A stretch of 64,000 bases of DNA from Pseudomonas sp. HS6 (lineage in GTDB: Bacteria > Pseudomonadota > Gammaproteobacteria > Pseudomonadales > Pseudomonadaceae): positions 6,448,001 through 6,512,000 of the forward strand of contig NZ_CP067412.1 of assembly GCF_023375815.1 (NCBI RefSeq), given 5' to 3'. The notes below the pieces were generated by a model. The model saw nothing but the letters and a program-made list of their open reading frames with translations. It was not told the origin of the DNA and made no database searches. Made by a program: the position numbers and the translations under genes. Below are positions 1-8,770 of this stretch, piece by piece; the stretch's first letter is position 1, and every line of letters starts with the position of its first letter.

Positions 1-1
1 C

Positions 2-1006
2 AACGCGATCAACCTGGCCAACGTCAAAGTCTTCGGTGAAGCAGAGTTCTGGTTCGCGATCATCAAGGTCGTGGCGATTGTCGGCATGATTGCCCTGGGC
101 AGCTATCTGCTGGTCAGCGGCCATGGCGGCCCGCAGGCGTCGGTCAGCAACCTGTGGTCCCACGGCGGCTTCTTCCCGAACGGCGTCAGCGGTCTGGTGA
201 TGGCCATGGCGATCATCATGTTCTCCTTCGGCGGTCTGGAAATGCTCGGTTTCACCGCAGCCGAAGCCGACAAGCCGAAAACCGTGATCCCGAAAGCGAT
301 CAACCAGGTGATCTACCGGATCCTGATTTTCTACATCGGCGCACTGGTGATCCTTCTGTCGCTGACCCCATGGGACAGCCTGCTGGAAACCCTCAACGCG
401 TCGGGCGATTCCTACAGCGGTAGCCCGTTCGTACAGGTGTTCTCGATGCTAGGCAGCAGCACTGCCGCGCACATCCTCAACTTCGTGGTGTTGACCGCTG
501 CGTTGTCGGTGTACAACAGCGGCACCTACTGCAACAGCCGCATGTTGTTGGGCATGGCTGAGCAGGGCGATGCGCCGAAAGGTCTGGCGAAGATCGACAA
601 GCGCGGCGTGCCGGTGCGTTCGATCCTGGCCTCGGCGGCGGTCACGCTGGTGGCCGTGCTGCTCAACTACCTGATCCCGCAACACGCGCTGGAACTGCTG
701 ATGTCGCTGGTGGTTGCAACGCTGGTGATCAACTGGGCGATGATCAGCTTCTCGCACTTTAAGTTCCGCCAGCACATGAACAAGACTAACCAGAAGCCGC
801 TGTTCAAGGCGCTGTGGTACCCGTACGGCAACTACATCTGCCTGGCGTTCGTGGCGTTCATTCTGGGCGTGATGCTGCTGATCCCGGGCATCCAGATCTC
901 GGTGTACGCGATTCCGGTGTGGGTCGTGTTCATGTGGGTCTGCTACGTGATCAAGAACAAGCGTGGTGCGCAGCAGGCTTTGTCTGCGGCAGGCGCTTCC
1001 AAGTAA
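2..1006 (+). CDS. aroP: Aromatic amino acid permease AroP, 3' part
   Basis: This is the C-terminal 334 residues of an inner-membrane proton symporter of the APC superfamily (AAT family); the 5' end lies outside the window. The open frame runs from base 2. Several hydrophobic membrane segments are visible. The stretches FSFGGLE, TAAEAD, QVIYRILIFYIG, LTAALSVYNS, YCNSRML and DKRGVPV are what I recall of AroP from E. coli, so import of Phe, Tyr and Trp is the likely role. This fits the phenylalanine-catabolism operon 2.4 kb downstream. The family is certain. The exact substrate is inferred, because PheP and other AAT permeases share most of these motifs. Confidence 0.85.
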   Translation, partial: NAINLANVKVFGEAEFWFAIIKVVAIVGMIALGSYLLVSGHGGPQASVSNLWSHGGFFPNGVSGLVMAMAIIMFSFGGLEMLGFTAAEADKPKTVIPKAINQVIYRILIFYIGALVILLSLTPWDSLLETLNASGDSYSGSPFVQVFSMLGSSTAAHILNFVVLTAALSVYNSGTYCNSRMLLGMAEQGDAPKGLAKIDKRGVPVRSILASAAVTLVAVLLNYLIPQHALELLMSLVVATLVINWAMISFSHFKFRQHMNKTNQKPLFKALWYPYGNYICLAFVAFILGVMLLIPGIQISVYAIPVWVVFMWVCYVIKNKRGAQQALSAAGASK

Positions 1007-1023
1007 GCGACGCTGCAGAAACA

Positions 1024-1053
1024 ACAAACCCGGCCAAGTGCCGGGTTTTTTGT
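1024..1053 (+). terminator. Rho-independent terminator after aroP
   Basis: A short GC-rich hairpin (CCCGGC / GCCGGG) is followed by a run of T. It starts about 20 bases after the permease stop codon and would separate aroP from arfB. Confidence 0.85.
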
Positions 1054-1096
1054 TCTTTCGCGGTATCCTGCATGCTCTGAATACGGACGCTTTTCC

Positions 1097-1510
1097 ATGC
1101 TGGTGATTTCCAACAACGTGCATCTGCCGGATGCCGAGATCGAACTGACGTACATCCGCGCCCAGGGCGCCGGTGGGCAGAACGTCAACAAGGTCTCCAG
1201 CGCCGTGCACCTGCGCTTCGACATTCCGGCCTCGTCCTTGCCCGAGTTCTACAAGGAGCGGCTGCTGGCGCTGCGCGACAGTCGCATCACCAGTGACGGT
1301 GTGCTGATCATCAAGGCCCAGCAATACCGTACGCAGGAGCAGAATCGCGCCGATGCACTGGAGCGTCTGACCGAGCTGATCCTCAGCGCCACCAAGATCG
1401 AGAAGAAACGCCGGCCGACCAAGCCGACGCTGGGCTCGAAGAAGCGTCGGCTGGAATCGAAGACCAAGCGTGGCAGCATCAAGGCGGGCCGCGGCAAGGT
1501 GGATTTCTAG
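1097..1510 (+). CDS. arfB: Alternative ribosome-rescue factor ArfB (YaeJ)
   Basis: A peptidyl-tRNA hydrolase of 137 residues that frees ribosomes stalled on mRNAs lacking a stop codon. It enters the empty A site and hydrolyses the peptidyl-tRNA. The catalytic GGQ lies at residues 27-29 ([11 protein letters not shown]), as in class I release factors. The C-terminus is rich in Lys and Arg ([23 protein letters not shown]), the tail that in this family threads into the mRNA channel. The codon-recognition domain of RF1/RF2 is absent and the length is normal for ArfB. Its stop overlaps by four bases the stop of the convergent transporter gene. Confidence 0.95.
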   Translation: MLVISNNVHLPDAEIELTYIRAQGAGGQNVNKVSSAVHLRFDIPASSLPEFYKERLLALRDSRITSDGVLIIKAQQYRTQEQNRADALERLTELILSATKIEKKRRPTKPTLGSKKRRLESKTKRGSIKAGRGKVDF

Positions 1511-2706
1511 TCTTCGCGGTACTTCGAGGTGTGGCGGTACAGATAGACGCTCAACGCCAGGCCGCTCAGCGCGGCGATCGCGGCGAACAGAAAGATCGAA
1601 GCAAAACCGAAGCCCGCCGCAATCGCCCCGGCCAGCGGGCCAGTGATCCCCAGCGACAAATCGATAAACAACGAATAGGCGCCGACCGCCGCTCCACGGC
1701 TGGAGGCTGGTACCAGGTTCACCGCTTCAACGCCCAACGCCGGGAACACCAGCGAGAAGCCGAAACCACTCAGCGCCGCGCCCGCCAATGCCCAGTGCGC
1801 GTCCGGCGCCAGCCACAGCAACAGCAGGCCCAGTGTTTCCACCGACAGGCAGGCAATCGCCACGCGAAAGCCGCCGAGACGGTTGATCAGGTTGCCGAAC
1901 AGCAGTCGCGCGCCGATGAAGCTGGCACCGAACAGGCTCAGGCACAGCACCGCGTTATCCCAATGCTGGGTGGCGTAATACAGGGTGATGAAGGTGGCGA
2001 TGGTGCCGAAACCGATCGAGCCCAGCGCCAGTCCGCAGCCGTGGGGAAAGACGCGCCCCAGCACGTGTATGAACGGCAAGCGCTCGCCAGCGACGATCGG
2101 CGCGGCGGTTTTCGGCCAGGCCAGCAGCAGGCCCAGCGCTGCAAGCAACAGAATGCTCACGCCCATGCTCCAGAGGCCGAAACGGCTGACCAGCCACACG
2201 CCAAGCGGCGCGCCGATCGCCAGCGCGCCGTAACTGGCGATGCCGTTCCATGAGATGACTTTGGCCGTATTGGCCGCGCCGACGCGGCCAATGCCCCAAC
2301 CAATCGATCCTGAGCCGACGAGACTTTCCGCGCTGCCGAGCACCAGACGGCCGACGAACAGGCTGATCAGGCTGAGCATCGGCAGGTTGGGTGTCCACGC
2401 CGAAATCAGCATGAACACACCGCTCAAGCCGCAGCCGGCCAGACCAATCATCACCGCACGTTTGCTGCCCTGGTTATCGATGATCTTGCCGGCATACGGA
2501 CGGCTGAGCAGGGTGGCGAGGTATTGCACGCTGATCACCAGGCCGGCGATGACCGCGCCGAAGCCCAGGTCGCTATGCACATAGCCAGGCAGCACCGCCA
2601 GCGGAATGCCGATATTCAGGTAGCCGATGAAGGTGAACAGGACGATGGAAACGACTTGCAGCGTGACCGCCAGGGGGCGCCGAGATTCTGGCATAGAGAG
2701 CGACAT
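1507..2706 (-). CDS. MFS transporter, YhhS/YfcJ-like
   Basis: A major facilitator of 399 residues with about twelve predicted membrane helices. It resembles the YhhS/YfcJ group of putative drug or sugar efflux permeases. The loop between helices 2 and 3 carries [17 protein letters not shown], the MFS motif A region. An [15 protein letters not shown] stretch, typical of this subgroup, follows. The substrate cannot be told from sequence. It is convergent with arfB. The alternative start at codon 5 (MPES) is possible; the first ATG is used here. Confidence 0.85.
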   Translation of the reverse strand: MSLSMPESRRPLAVTLQVVSIVLFTFIGYLNIGIPLAVLPGYVHSDLGFGAVIAGLVISVQYLATLLSRPYAGKIIDNQGSKRAVMIGLAGCGLSGVFMLISAWTPNLPMLSLISLFVGRLVLGSAESLVGSGSIGWGIGRVGAANTAKVISWNGIASYGALAIGAPLGVWLVSRFGLWSMGVSILLLAALGLLLAWPKTAAPIVAGERLPFIHVLGRVFPHGCGLALGSIGFGTIATFITLYYATQHWDNAVLCLSLFGASFIGARLLFGNLINRLGGFRVAIACLSVETLGLLLLWLAPDAHWALAGAALSGFGFSLVFPALGVEAVNLVPASSRGAAVGAYSLFIDLSLGITGPLAGAIAAGFGFASIFLFAAIAALSGLALSVYLYRHTSKYRED

Positions 2707-2789
2707 GGGGAACGATCCACGGGAAGAGCAGAATAGATAGGCTGCTCATGATACCGGCGTGGACGAATCTGCGGCGGGGAAAAGTAAAA

Positions 2790-2972
2790 CTATTTGGCCG
2801 GGGCGACCAGTTGCGTGGTGACCAGTGCAGCGAGGGCGTTTTCTTCGCTACCGAAACGGGCGAGCAGGGCGGCTTGTTTCTCGGGCGAGAGGCGGCTCCA
2901 GATCTCGATCATCTTCTCGGTGGCGCCGATGAGGATCTCAGCCTGTTGTTCGTTGAAGGATTCGTCAGTCAT
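2790..2972 (-). CDS. Small conserved hypothetical protein, 60 aa
   Basis: A 60-residue acidic helical protein beginning MTDESFNEQQ with the segment ATEKMIEIWSRLSPEKQAALLARFG. The frame is open 17 codons further upstream, but that extension is Pro/Cys-rich and looks non-coding, so the internal ATG is chosen. No catalytic or membrane motif is seen. I do not know a function. It lies on the same strand as another very small gene at 3047-3178. Confidence 0.6.
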   Translation of the reverse strand: MTDESFNEQQAEILIGATEKMIEIWSRLSPEKQAALLARFGSEENALAALVTTQLVAPAK

Positions 2973-3046
2973 GGCGGGCTCGGGTTTCAGGCAGTGTGGA
3001 AAGCGCATGTTAGCGCTTTCCACACGGTCTGTACGGCGGGTCTTAC

Positions 3047-3178
3047 TTACTCTTTGCTGTCGGCCGGACGGCTTTCGGCGGCTTCTTTCGGCTCGGGCTG
3101 TTGGGCACCGGCTTGTTGCGTGGTCGTCTGCTCAGGTACGTGCAGGCTTGGGAAGGGGAGATTGGGAATCTCGTGCAT
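3047..3178 (-). CDS. Small Pro/Gln/Glu-rich protein, 43 aa
   Basis: A short reading frame below usual length cut-offs. It begins MHEIPNLPFPSLHVPEQTTT and ends with an acidic tail PKEAAESRPADSKE. A strong ribosome site (GAGGAG, about seven bases before ATG) precedes it. The composition is hydrophilic, probably disordered, with no membrane segment or known motif. It is a likely real gene because of the ribosome site and its ordered composition, but its role is unknown. Confidence 0.55.
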   Translation of the reverse strand: MHEIPNLPFPSLHVPEQTTTQQAGAQQPEPKEAAESRPADSKE

Positions 3179-3344
3179 GGTTGCGCTCCTCGCTAAGTCT
3201 GTTGATAGATCTGGTAGATCCGCGCTTTCAGAAAGCCAGCGAAGGATACAGCAGTAAAAATGACAAACAGATTTTTAATTCCGCTTGTTGCGACGGGCGG
3301 GATTGTCTAGACAAGTGCGACAGGGTGCCGCAGGGCAAATGCGG

Positions 3345-3369
3345 GAGCGGCGGTGTGTCCGCCGCCCCT
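3345..3369 (-). terminator. GC-rich hairpin after phhC
   Basis: A seven-base GC stem (GCGGCGG / CCGCCGC) with loop TGTGT lies just beyond the phhC stop codon. No clear U-run follows, so it may be a weak terminator or a 3'-end stabiliser. Confidence 0.4.
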
Positions 3370-3378
3370 GACATTTGT

Positions 3379-4572
3379 TTATTTGCAGACGCTAGCGATC
3401 GCTTCAGCCAGCAGATCCAGGCGTGTCGCATCGATCCCGGCGACGTTGGCCCGGCCCGAGCTGACCATGTACACGCTGTGATGCTCACGCAGGTTTTTCA
3501 CTTGTTCCGGCGACAGGCCGGTGTAGGAGAACATCCCGCGTTGCACGCCAATGTGTGCAAAGCGCTCGCGTAGGCCGTGCGGTTCCAGTGCTTCGACCAA
3601 ACCGCTGCGCAGCTGGGCGATGCGCAGGCGCATGGCTTCCACTTCGTCGGCCCAGCGGCGTTTCAGCTCCGGGTCGGCGAGGATCGTGGCGACCACCGCC
3701 GCGCCGTGATCCGGTGGCGTCGACCACAGGTTGCGGGCGATGTGGGCCAGTTGGCTGCGGATGTCGATGAGCTTGTCAGCGGTTTTCGCGCAGACGATCA
3801 GCGCACCGGTGCGGTCGCGGTACAAGCCGAAGTTCTTCGAGCAGGAACTGGTGATCAGCAGCTCAGGCAACTCGGCGGCGAACAGCCGGGTTGACCATGC
3901 ATCCTGCTCCAGGCCGTCGCCGAAGCCCTGGTAGGCGAAGTCGATCAGCGGCAGCAGATTGCGGCTGCGCACCACGTCCAGCACCCGGTGCCAGTCATCG
4001 TGGCTCAGGTCGAAACCGGTCGGGTTGTGGCAGCACGCGTGCAGCAGCACCACATCACCTTTCGGCACTTCGTTGAGTACAGCGAGCATGGCGTCGACGT
4101 CGAGGCGGTTGTCGCTGCCGACGTACGGGTAATGACTGATCTTGACCCCGGCTGCCGCGAAAATCGTTTCGTGGATCGGCCAGGTCGGGTTGCTCAGCCA
4201 CACGCCTTTGCCCGGCAGGCACTGCGCGATAAAGTCCGCCGCCAGACGCAGGGCGCCCGTGCCGCCCGGGGTCTGGGTGGCGCCGGCACGCTGCTGGGCG
4301 ATCAGCGCCGAATCGGCACCAAGCACCAGCTCATTGATGACCTTGCCGAACAACGGATTGCCGTGGCCGCCGATGTAGGTCTTGGTGTCCTGGCTCTCGA
4401 CCAGACGCGCCTCGGCGATTTTCACTGCTTCGGGAATCGGCGTCAGGCCCTGGGCATCCTTGTAGACGCCCACGCCGAGGTCGAACTTGCGCGGGTTGGA
4501 ATCCTGCGCGTAGGCCTCCATCAGGCCGAGAATCGGGTCGCCGGGCACCCGGCCGATGGCGTCGAAGTGCAT
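3379..4572 (-). CDS. phhC: Aromatic amino acid aminotransferase PhhC
   Basis: A fold-type I PLP aminotransferase (397 residues, aspartate/tyrosine aminotransferase family). In the phh operon it transaminates tyrosine to 4-hydroxyphenylpyruvate for the homogentisate pathway. Visible family motifs are the N-terminal LGVGVYKD, the CCHNPTGFDLS loop, the DFAYQGFGDGLE segment, the PLP-lysine loop SSCSKNFGLYRDR and, near the C-terminus, the substrate-carboxylate Arg region VSSGRANVAGI. Its ATG shares one base with the phhB stop (TAATG), so translation is probably coupled. Confidence 0.93.
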   Translation of the reverse strand: MHFDAIGRVPGDPILGLMEAYAQDSNPRKFDLGVGVYKDAQGLTPIPEAVKIAEARLVESQDTKTYIGGHGNPLFGKVINELVLGADSALIAQQRAGATQTPGGTGALRLAADFIAQCLPGKGVWLSNPTWPIHETIFAAAGVKISHYPYVGSDNRLDVDAMLAVLNEVPKGDVVLLHACCHNPTGFDLSHDDWHRVLDVVRSRNLLPLIDFAYQGFGDGLEQDAWSTRLFAAELPELLITSSCSKNFGLYRDRTGALIVCAKTADKLIDIRSQLAHIARNLWSTPPDHGAAVVATILADPELKRRWADEVEAMRLRIAQLRSGLVEALEPHGLRERFAHIGVQRGMFSYTGLSPEQVKNLREHHSVYMVSSGRANVAGIDATRLDLLAEAIASVCK

Positions 4573-4928
4573 TACTTGCGTCCTTCTGCGGTCTTGGCCA
4601 CTTCGTCAGTGCGCGCGGCCATGATGAAGTCGTTGCGGTGCAGGCCTTTGATCGAGTGGCTCCACCAGGTCACGGTGACTTTGCCCCACTCGGTCAGCAG
4701 GCCCGGGTGGTGACCTTCGGCCTCGGAGATCTCGCCGACGGCGTTGGTGAAGGCCAGGGCGTGCTTGAAATTCTTGAACAGGAAGACTTTTTCCAGCTGC
4801 ATGATGCTGTCACGCACTTCGATGTTCCAGTCAGGGATCTGCTTGATCAGGATCGGCAGTTCTTCATCGCTGACTTGTGGGGCATCGGCACGGCACGCTT
4901 CGCAATGGGCTTGGTTCAAAGTGGACAT
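4572..4928 (-). CDS. phhB: Pterin-4a-carbinolamine dehydratase PhhB
   Basis: A 118-residue enzyme that dehydrates 4a-hydroxytetrahydrobiopterin, recycling the cofactor oxidised by PhhA. The family signature is seen as [32 protein letters not shown], which contains the catalytic His pair and the WWSH segment. The frame stays open 21 codons upstream, but the internal ATG before [11 protein letters not shown] has an AGGAA ribosome site and gives the usual length, so it is chosen. It is the middle gene of phhABC. The 117-base gap from phhA contains a small hairpin (CTGACA / TGTCAG). Confidence 0.93.
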
Positions 4929-5045
4929 GGTTTGATTCCTGAGATCGGATGTCTTTTTTATAAGAGCTGTTACGGTCGTCAATGTCTTCACGCTAAACCA
5001 AAGCCGCGACGACTGACAGACTCACTTGTCAGTAAAAGCTACGGT

Positions 5046-5837
5046 TCACGCGGCTTTTGGTTTCGGCGGAAATTTTGGCGCATGCAGACCCAGCAGCATG
5101 CCTTGCTTGACCATGCCCATGATGTCTTCGTGGGCGAGGTCGAACAGACGCTTGAGGTTCGGCAGGACAAAGTACAGCGGTTGCAGGATGTCGATGCGAT
5201 ACGGCGTGCGCATCGCTTCCAGCGGATCGAAGGCCTGATGTTCAGGTTCGTCCGACAGCGAGTAAACGGTTTCTTTTGGTGAGGACAGAATGCCGCCGCC
5301 GTAGATGCGTTTGCCCTGCGGGGTGTCGACCAGGCCGAACTCGATGGTCATCCAGTACAGACGCGCCAGATAAACGCGTTCTTCCTTGGTCGCTTGCAGG
5401 CCGAGCTTACCGTAGGTGTGGGTGAATTCGGCGAACCACGGGTTGGTCAGCAGCGGGCAGTGACCAAAGATCTCGTGGAAAATATCCGGCTCTTGCAGGT
5501 AGTCCAGTTCTTCACGGGTGCGAATGAACGTGGCCACCGGAAACTGCTTGCTGGCGAGCAATTCGAAAAAGGTCTGGAACGGAATCAGCGCCGGGACGCG
5601 GGCGACCTGCCAACCGGTGGTCTCGCCGAGCACCTTGTTGATCTCGCCCAGTTGCGGGATGCGGTCGTGGGGCAGACCGAGTTTTTCGATACCGTCCAGG
5701 TATTCCTGGCACGCCCGACCCTCGATCACTTTCAACTGGCGGGTGATCAGCGTGTTCCACACCGCGTGTTCTTCGGCGGGGTAGTCGATAAAACCTTGCG
5801 CATCGGGCTCGCGGGCCACGTATTGCGTCTGCTTCAT
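5046..5837 (-). CDS. phhA: Phenylalanine 4-monooxygenase PhhA
   Basis: A cytosolic non-haem iron, pterin-dependent hydroxylase (263 residues) that converts L-Phe to L-Tyr. The facial triad is present: H121 and H126 in HEIFGHCPLL and E166 in WMTIEFGLV, matching the positions known for the P. aeruginosa enzyme. The bacterial form lacks the regulatory ACT domain of animal enzymes, as here. A GGAGAG ribosome site precedes the ATG. It is the first gene of phhABC and is divergent from its activator gene phhR. Confidence 0.97.
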   Translation of the reverse strand: MKQTQYVAREPDAQGFIDYPAEEHAVWNTLITRQLKVIEGRACQEYLDGIEKLGLPHDRIPQLGEINKVLGETTGWQVARVPALIPFQTFFELLASKQFPVATFIRTREELDYLQEPDIFHEIFGHCPLLTNPWFAEFTHTYGKLGLQATKEERVYLARLYWMTIEFGLVDTPQGKRIYGGGILSSPKETVYSLSDEPEHQAFDPLEAMRTPYRIDILQPLYFVLPNLKRLFDLAHEDIMGMVKQGMLLGLHAPKFPPKPKAA

Positions 5838-6105
5838 ACTGCTCTCCTGCGAGGGGAATTCGTTCTTGTTATGTCCTGCTATGGACTGAGAAATACCCCA
5901 GAGCGTGCCGTGTTGCAGCAGGTTGATGACCGGTCGAGTAGGAAAAGTCTCTTTAAATCGTAAAATTATCGTTACGCTTTGTGCGATAAGTCGTGATTAC
6001 GGTGATTGGCGGGTTTGAAATGACCGGTGTCTGTCACATAATCTTGACGACTATCTTGCGGGCGGCAGAGAAAAATCCGCCCCTTTACCTGTTTCGGGCC
6101 TTTAT
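5838..6105. promoter_or_regulatory. phhA/phhR divergent control region
   Basis: A 268-base gap between the operon and its regulator. Its main feature is the inverted repeat at 5959-5976, described separately. The region is AT-rich around 5940-5990. I see no convincing sigma54 element, which agrees with PhhR acting on sigma70 promoters. Confidence 0.6.
5959..5976. promoter_or_regulatory. TyrR/PhhR-type operator
   Basis: CGTAAA-N6-GTTACG is an imperfect 18-base palindrome. It fits the TyrR box TGTAAA-N6-TTTACA with three mismatches in the twelve defined positions. It lies about 120 bases upstream of phhA and 130 upstream of phhR, where an activator site is expected. The binding itself is inferred. 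Confidence 0.65.
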
Positions 6106-7665
6106 ATGCGTATCAAAGTCCACTGCCAGAACCGCATCGGCATCCTGCGCGACATCCTCAATCTGCTGGTGGAGTACGGGATCAACGTCGCCCGCGGCGA
6201 GGTCGGCGGTGAGCACGGCAACGCGATCTATCTGCATTGCCCGAACCTGATCAATCTGCAGTTCCAGGCGTTGCGGCCCAAATTCGAAGCCATCGCCGGG
6301 GTGTTCGGCGTCAAGCGGGTAGGGCTGATGCCTAGCGAGCGCCGGCACATGGAGCTGAATGCGTTGCTCGGTGCGCTGGAGTTTCCGGTGCTGTCGATCG
6401 ACATGGGCGGCTCGATTGTTGCCGCCAACCGAGCGGCGGCGCAGTTGCTCGGGGTGCGGGTGGACGAAGTGCCGGGGATTCCGCTGTCGCGTTACGCCGA
6501 AGATTTCGACTTGCCGGAACTGGTGCGCGCCAACAAGTCGCGAATCAACGGCATGCGGGTCAAGGTCAAGGGCGACATCTTTCTCGCCGACATCGCCCCG
6601 CTGCAATCGGAGCACGATGACAGCGAAGCCATGGCCGGTGCCGTGCTGACGCTGCACCGGGCGGATCGGGTCGGTGAGCGAATCTATAACGTGCGCAAGC
6701 AGGAATTGCGTGGCTTCGACAGCATCTTCCAAAGCTCAAAAGTCATGGCGGCAGTGGTGCGTGAAGCCCGGCGCATGGCGCCGCTCGATGCGCCTCTTCT
6801 GATTGAAGGCGAAACCGGCACCGGTAAAGAGTTGCTGGCTCGGGCCTGTCACCTGGCGAGCCCCCGTGGTCAGTCACCATTGATGGCGCTCAACTGCGCG
6901 GGGCTGCCGGAGTCGATGGCCGAGACCGAGTTGTTCGGCTACGGCCCCGGTGCCTTTGAGGGTGCACGGGCCGAAGGCAAGCTCGGGCTGCTGGAGCTGA
7001 CGGCGGGGGGCACGCTGTTCCTCGATGGCGTCGGTGAAATGAGCCCGCGCTTGCAGGTGAAATTGCTGCGCTTCCTGCAGGACGGTTGCTTCCGTCGTGT
7101 GGGCAGTGATGAAGAGGTTTACCTGGATGTGCGCGTGATCTGTGCCACCCAGGTCGACCTGTCCGAGTTGTGCGCCCGTGGCGAGTTTCGCCAGGACTTG
7201 TACCATCGCTTAAACGTGCTTTCGTTGCACATTCCGCCACTGCGCGAATGCCTCGACGGTTTGACACCGCTGGTGGAGCACTTCCTCGATCAGGCCAGTC
7301 GGCAGATCGGTTGTCCGTTGCCGAAACTGGCGCCGGCGGCGATGGATCGGCTCAGTCATTACCATTGGCCGGGCAACGTGCGACAACTGGAGAACGTGCT
7401 GTTCCAGGCGGTTTCGCTGTGTGATGGCGGGACGGTTAAGGCCGAGCATATTCGTCTGCCAGACTATGGCGTGCGTCAGCCGCTTGGCGATTTCTCGCTG
7501 GAGGGCGGGCTCGACGAGATTGTCGGGCGCTTCGAGAAAGCGGTGCTTGAGAGCCTGTATTCCGAGCACCCGAGCAGCCGGCAACTGGGCAAGCGGCTGG
7601 GCGTCTCGCACACCACGATTGCCAACAAATTGCGTGAGTACGAAGTCGGCAAGAGCGAGTCTTAG
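6106..7665 (+). CDS. phhR: TyrR-family regulator PhhR
   Basis: A 519-residue activator of aromatic amino acid catabolism. An N-terminal ACT domain (1-75, VHCQNRIGILRDILNLL) is followed by a PAS domain (about 80-180) and an AAA+ domain (about 205-430) with Walker A GETGTGKE and the GTLFLDGVGEM region. A Fis-type HTH ends the protein (LGKRLGVSHTTIANKLREY). The loop that holds GAFTGA in true sigma54 activators reads GAFEGA here. This is typical of TyrR proteins, which work with sigma70. It is divergent from phhA. Confidence 0.95.
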   Translation: MRIKVHCQNRIGILRDILNLLVEYGINVARGEVGGEHGNAIYLHCPNLINLQFQALRPKFEAIAGVFGVKRVGLMPSERRHMELNALLGALEFPVLSIDMGGSIVAANRAAAQLLGVRVDEVPGIPLSRYAEDFDLPELVRANKSRINGMRVKVKGDIFLADIAPLQSEHDDSEAMAGAVLTLHRADRVGERIYNVRKQELRGFDSIFQSSKVMAAVVREARRMAPLDAPLLIEGETGTGKELLARACHLASPRGQSPLMALNCAGLPESMAETELFGYGPGAFEGARAEGKLGLLELTAGGTLFLDGVGEMSPRLQVKLLRFLQDGCFRRVGSDEEVYLDVRVICATQVDLSELCARGEFRQDLYHRLNVLSLHIPPLRECLDGLTPLVEHFLDQASRQIGCPLPKLAPAAMDRLSHYHWPGNVRQLENVLFQAVSLCDGGTVKAEHIRLPDYGVRQPLGDFSLEGGLDEIVGRFEKAVLESLYSEHPSSRQLGKRLGVSHTTIANKLREYEVGKSES

Positions 7666-7688
7666 CCGGTATTGCATCGCTTCTGATG

Positions 7689-7771
7689 GCCTCATCGCGA
7701 GCAGGCTCGCTCCCACAGTAAAGCTTCATTTGACGGCTGACCTTGTGGGAGCGAGCTTGCTCGCGAAGGCG
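7689..7771. repeat. REP doublet (REPIN)
   Basis: Two copies of a REP sequence face each other. The left arm is the complement of GTGGGAGCGAGCCTGCTCGC and the right arm reads GTGGGAGCGAGCTTGCTCGC. They are separated by about 35 bases, so the whole can form a cruciform. This family is abundant between genes in P. fluorescens and is mobilised by RAYT transposases encoded elsewhere. Confidence 0.9.
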
Positions 7772-7912
7772 ACCCTACAGACAGCGACGAGGTAATGCCT
7801 TGCCACATGGCGGCATTCCACCGCCGGTTTTTCGACTTCGATACATTTCCCCCAACCCTGCCAAACCCCTCAAGTCCTTTGTTTATCGGGTCCTCGACCG
7901 CCAGAAAAAAGT

Positions 7913-7928
7913 TGGTCTGCAAATTGCT
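7913..7928 (+). promoter_or_regulatory. Sigma54 (RpoN) promoter for flgF operon
   Basis: TTGGTCTGCAAATTGC has GG at 7914-7915 and GC at 7926-7927 with exactly ten bases between, the diagnostic -24/-12 spacing. It lies 57 bases before the flgF start. Flagellar operons of this class in Pseudomonas depend on RpoN with FleQ/FleR. Confidence 0.75.
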
Positions 7929-7984
7929 TGTGGCTCAGCAGTACAGCGGTGGGCGGCAAACGTCCGGCATGCAGAGGAAAGAGT

Positions 7985-8725
7985 GTGGACAAGTACCTTT
8001 ATGTGGCAATGACCGGCGCCAGCCAGAACGCACTGGCGCAAAAGGCTCATGCCAACAACCTGGCGAACATCTCCACCAATGGTTTTCAGCGCGACCTGGA
8101 GCAGGCGCGTTCGATGCCGGTGTTCGGTGACAGCTTTCCGGCGCGTGCGTTTGCCATGAGCGAACGGCCCGCCACCGACTTCACCGCAGGCTCCTTGGTG
8201 GAGACCGGTCGCGACCTCGATGTCGCCGTGACCGGCAACGGTTTCATTGCCGTGCAGAACCCCAACGGCGGCGAAAGCTACGTGCGCACCGGCAGCCTCA
8301 ATATCGACGCCCTGGGCGTGCTGCGTGCCGGCAACGGCATGCCGGTCATGGGCAATGGCGGGCCGATTGCCGTACCGCCGCAGCAGCAGGTGGAAGTCGG
8401 TGAAGACGGCACCATCAGTATTCGTGCGATGGGCGAAGGCCCGCGCGTCATGGCCGAAGTCGACCGGATCAAGCTGGTCAATCCGGACATCAAGAACATG
8501 AACAAGGGCCTGGACGGTTCGATCTACACCAAGGACGGCCAGCCTGCGCCGGCCGATGCCAACGTCAAACTGGTGTCGGGTTTCCTGGAGTCGAGCAACG
8601 TCAATGCCGTGGAAGAGATGACCTCGGTGCTGGCCCTGGCCAAGCAGTTCGAGTTGCACGTCAAGATGATGAATACCGCCAAAGACGACGACCAGGCCAT
8701 GGCTCGGGTCTTGCAGATCAGCTAA
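7985..8725 (+). CDS. flgF: Flagellar proximal rod protein FlgF
   Basis: A 246-residue rod subunit exported by the flagellar type III apparatus. The start is GTG (VDKYLYVAMTGASQNALAQ), preceded by AGAGGAAAG. The longer upstream frame is not protein-like. The N-terminal rod signature (ASQNALAQKAHANNLANIST) and the C-terminal coiled-coil SSNVNAVEEMTSVLALAKQFE, shared by rod and hook proteins, are present. It is the first gene of the flgFGHIJKL operon, controlled by the sigma54 promoter just upstream. Confidence 0.97.
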   Translation: MDKYLYVAMTGASQNALAQKAHANNLANISTNGFQRDLEQARSMPVFGDSFPARAFAMSERPATDFTAGSLVETGRDLDVAVTGNGFIAVQNPNGGESYVRTGSLNIDALGVLRAGNGMPVMGNGGPIAVPPQQQVEVGEDGTISIRAMGEGPRVMAEVDRIKLVNPDIKNMNKGLDGSIYTKDGQPAPADANVKLVSGFLESSNVNAVEEMTSVLALAKQFELHVKMMNTAKDDDQAMARVLQIS

Positions 8726-8770
8726 TTATCAGAACGTCGCGCCGTAAAACAGGCGCACGAGGAGAATCGA

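Larger units (their letters stand above)
7666..7984. other. phhR-flgF intergenic region
   Basis: This 319-base gap contains an inverted pair of REP sequences (7689-7771) and, close to flgF, a sigma54-type promoter (7913-7928). Nothing else protein-coding is supported. Confidence 0.7.

Noticed and set aside
4572..4991. Longer phhB start at 4991
   Set aside because: The 21 extra codons do not match the family, and the internal ATG has a good ribosome site.
6940..6980. PhhR as a sigma54 activator
   Set aside because: The AAA+ loop reads GAFEGA, not GAFTGA, and no sigma54 element is seen before phhA; TyrR-type proteins work with sigma70.
7689..7771. CRISPR-like inverted sequences after phhR
   Set aside because: There are only two copies, in opposite orientation, and the sequence is the Pseudomonas REP type, so it is a REPIN.
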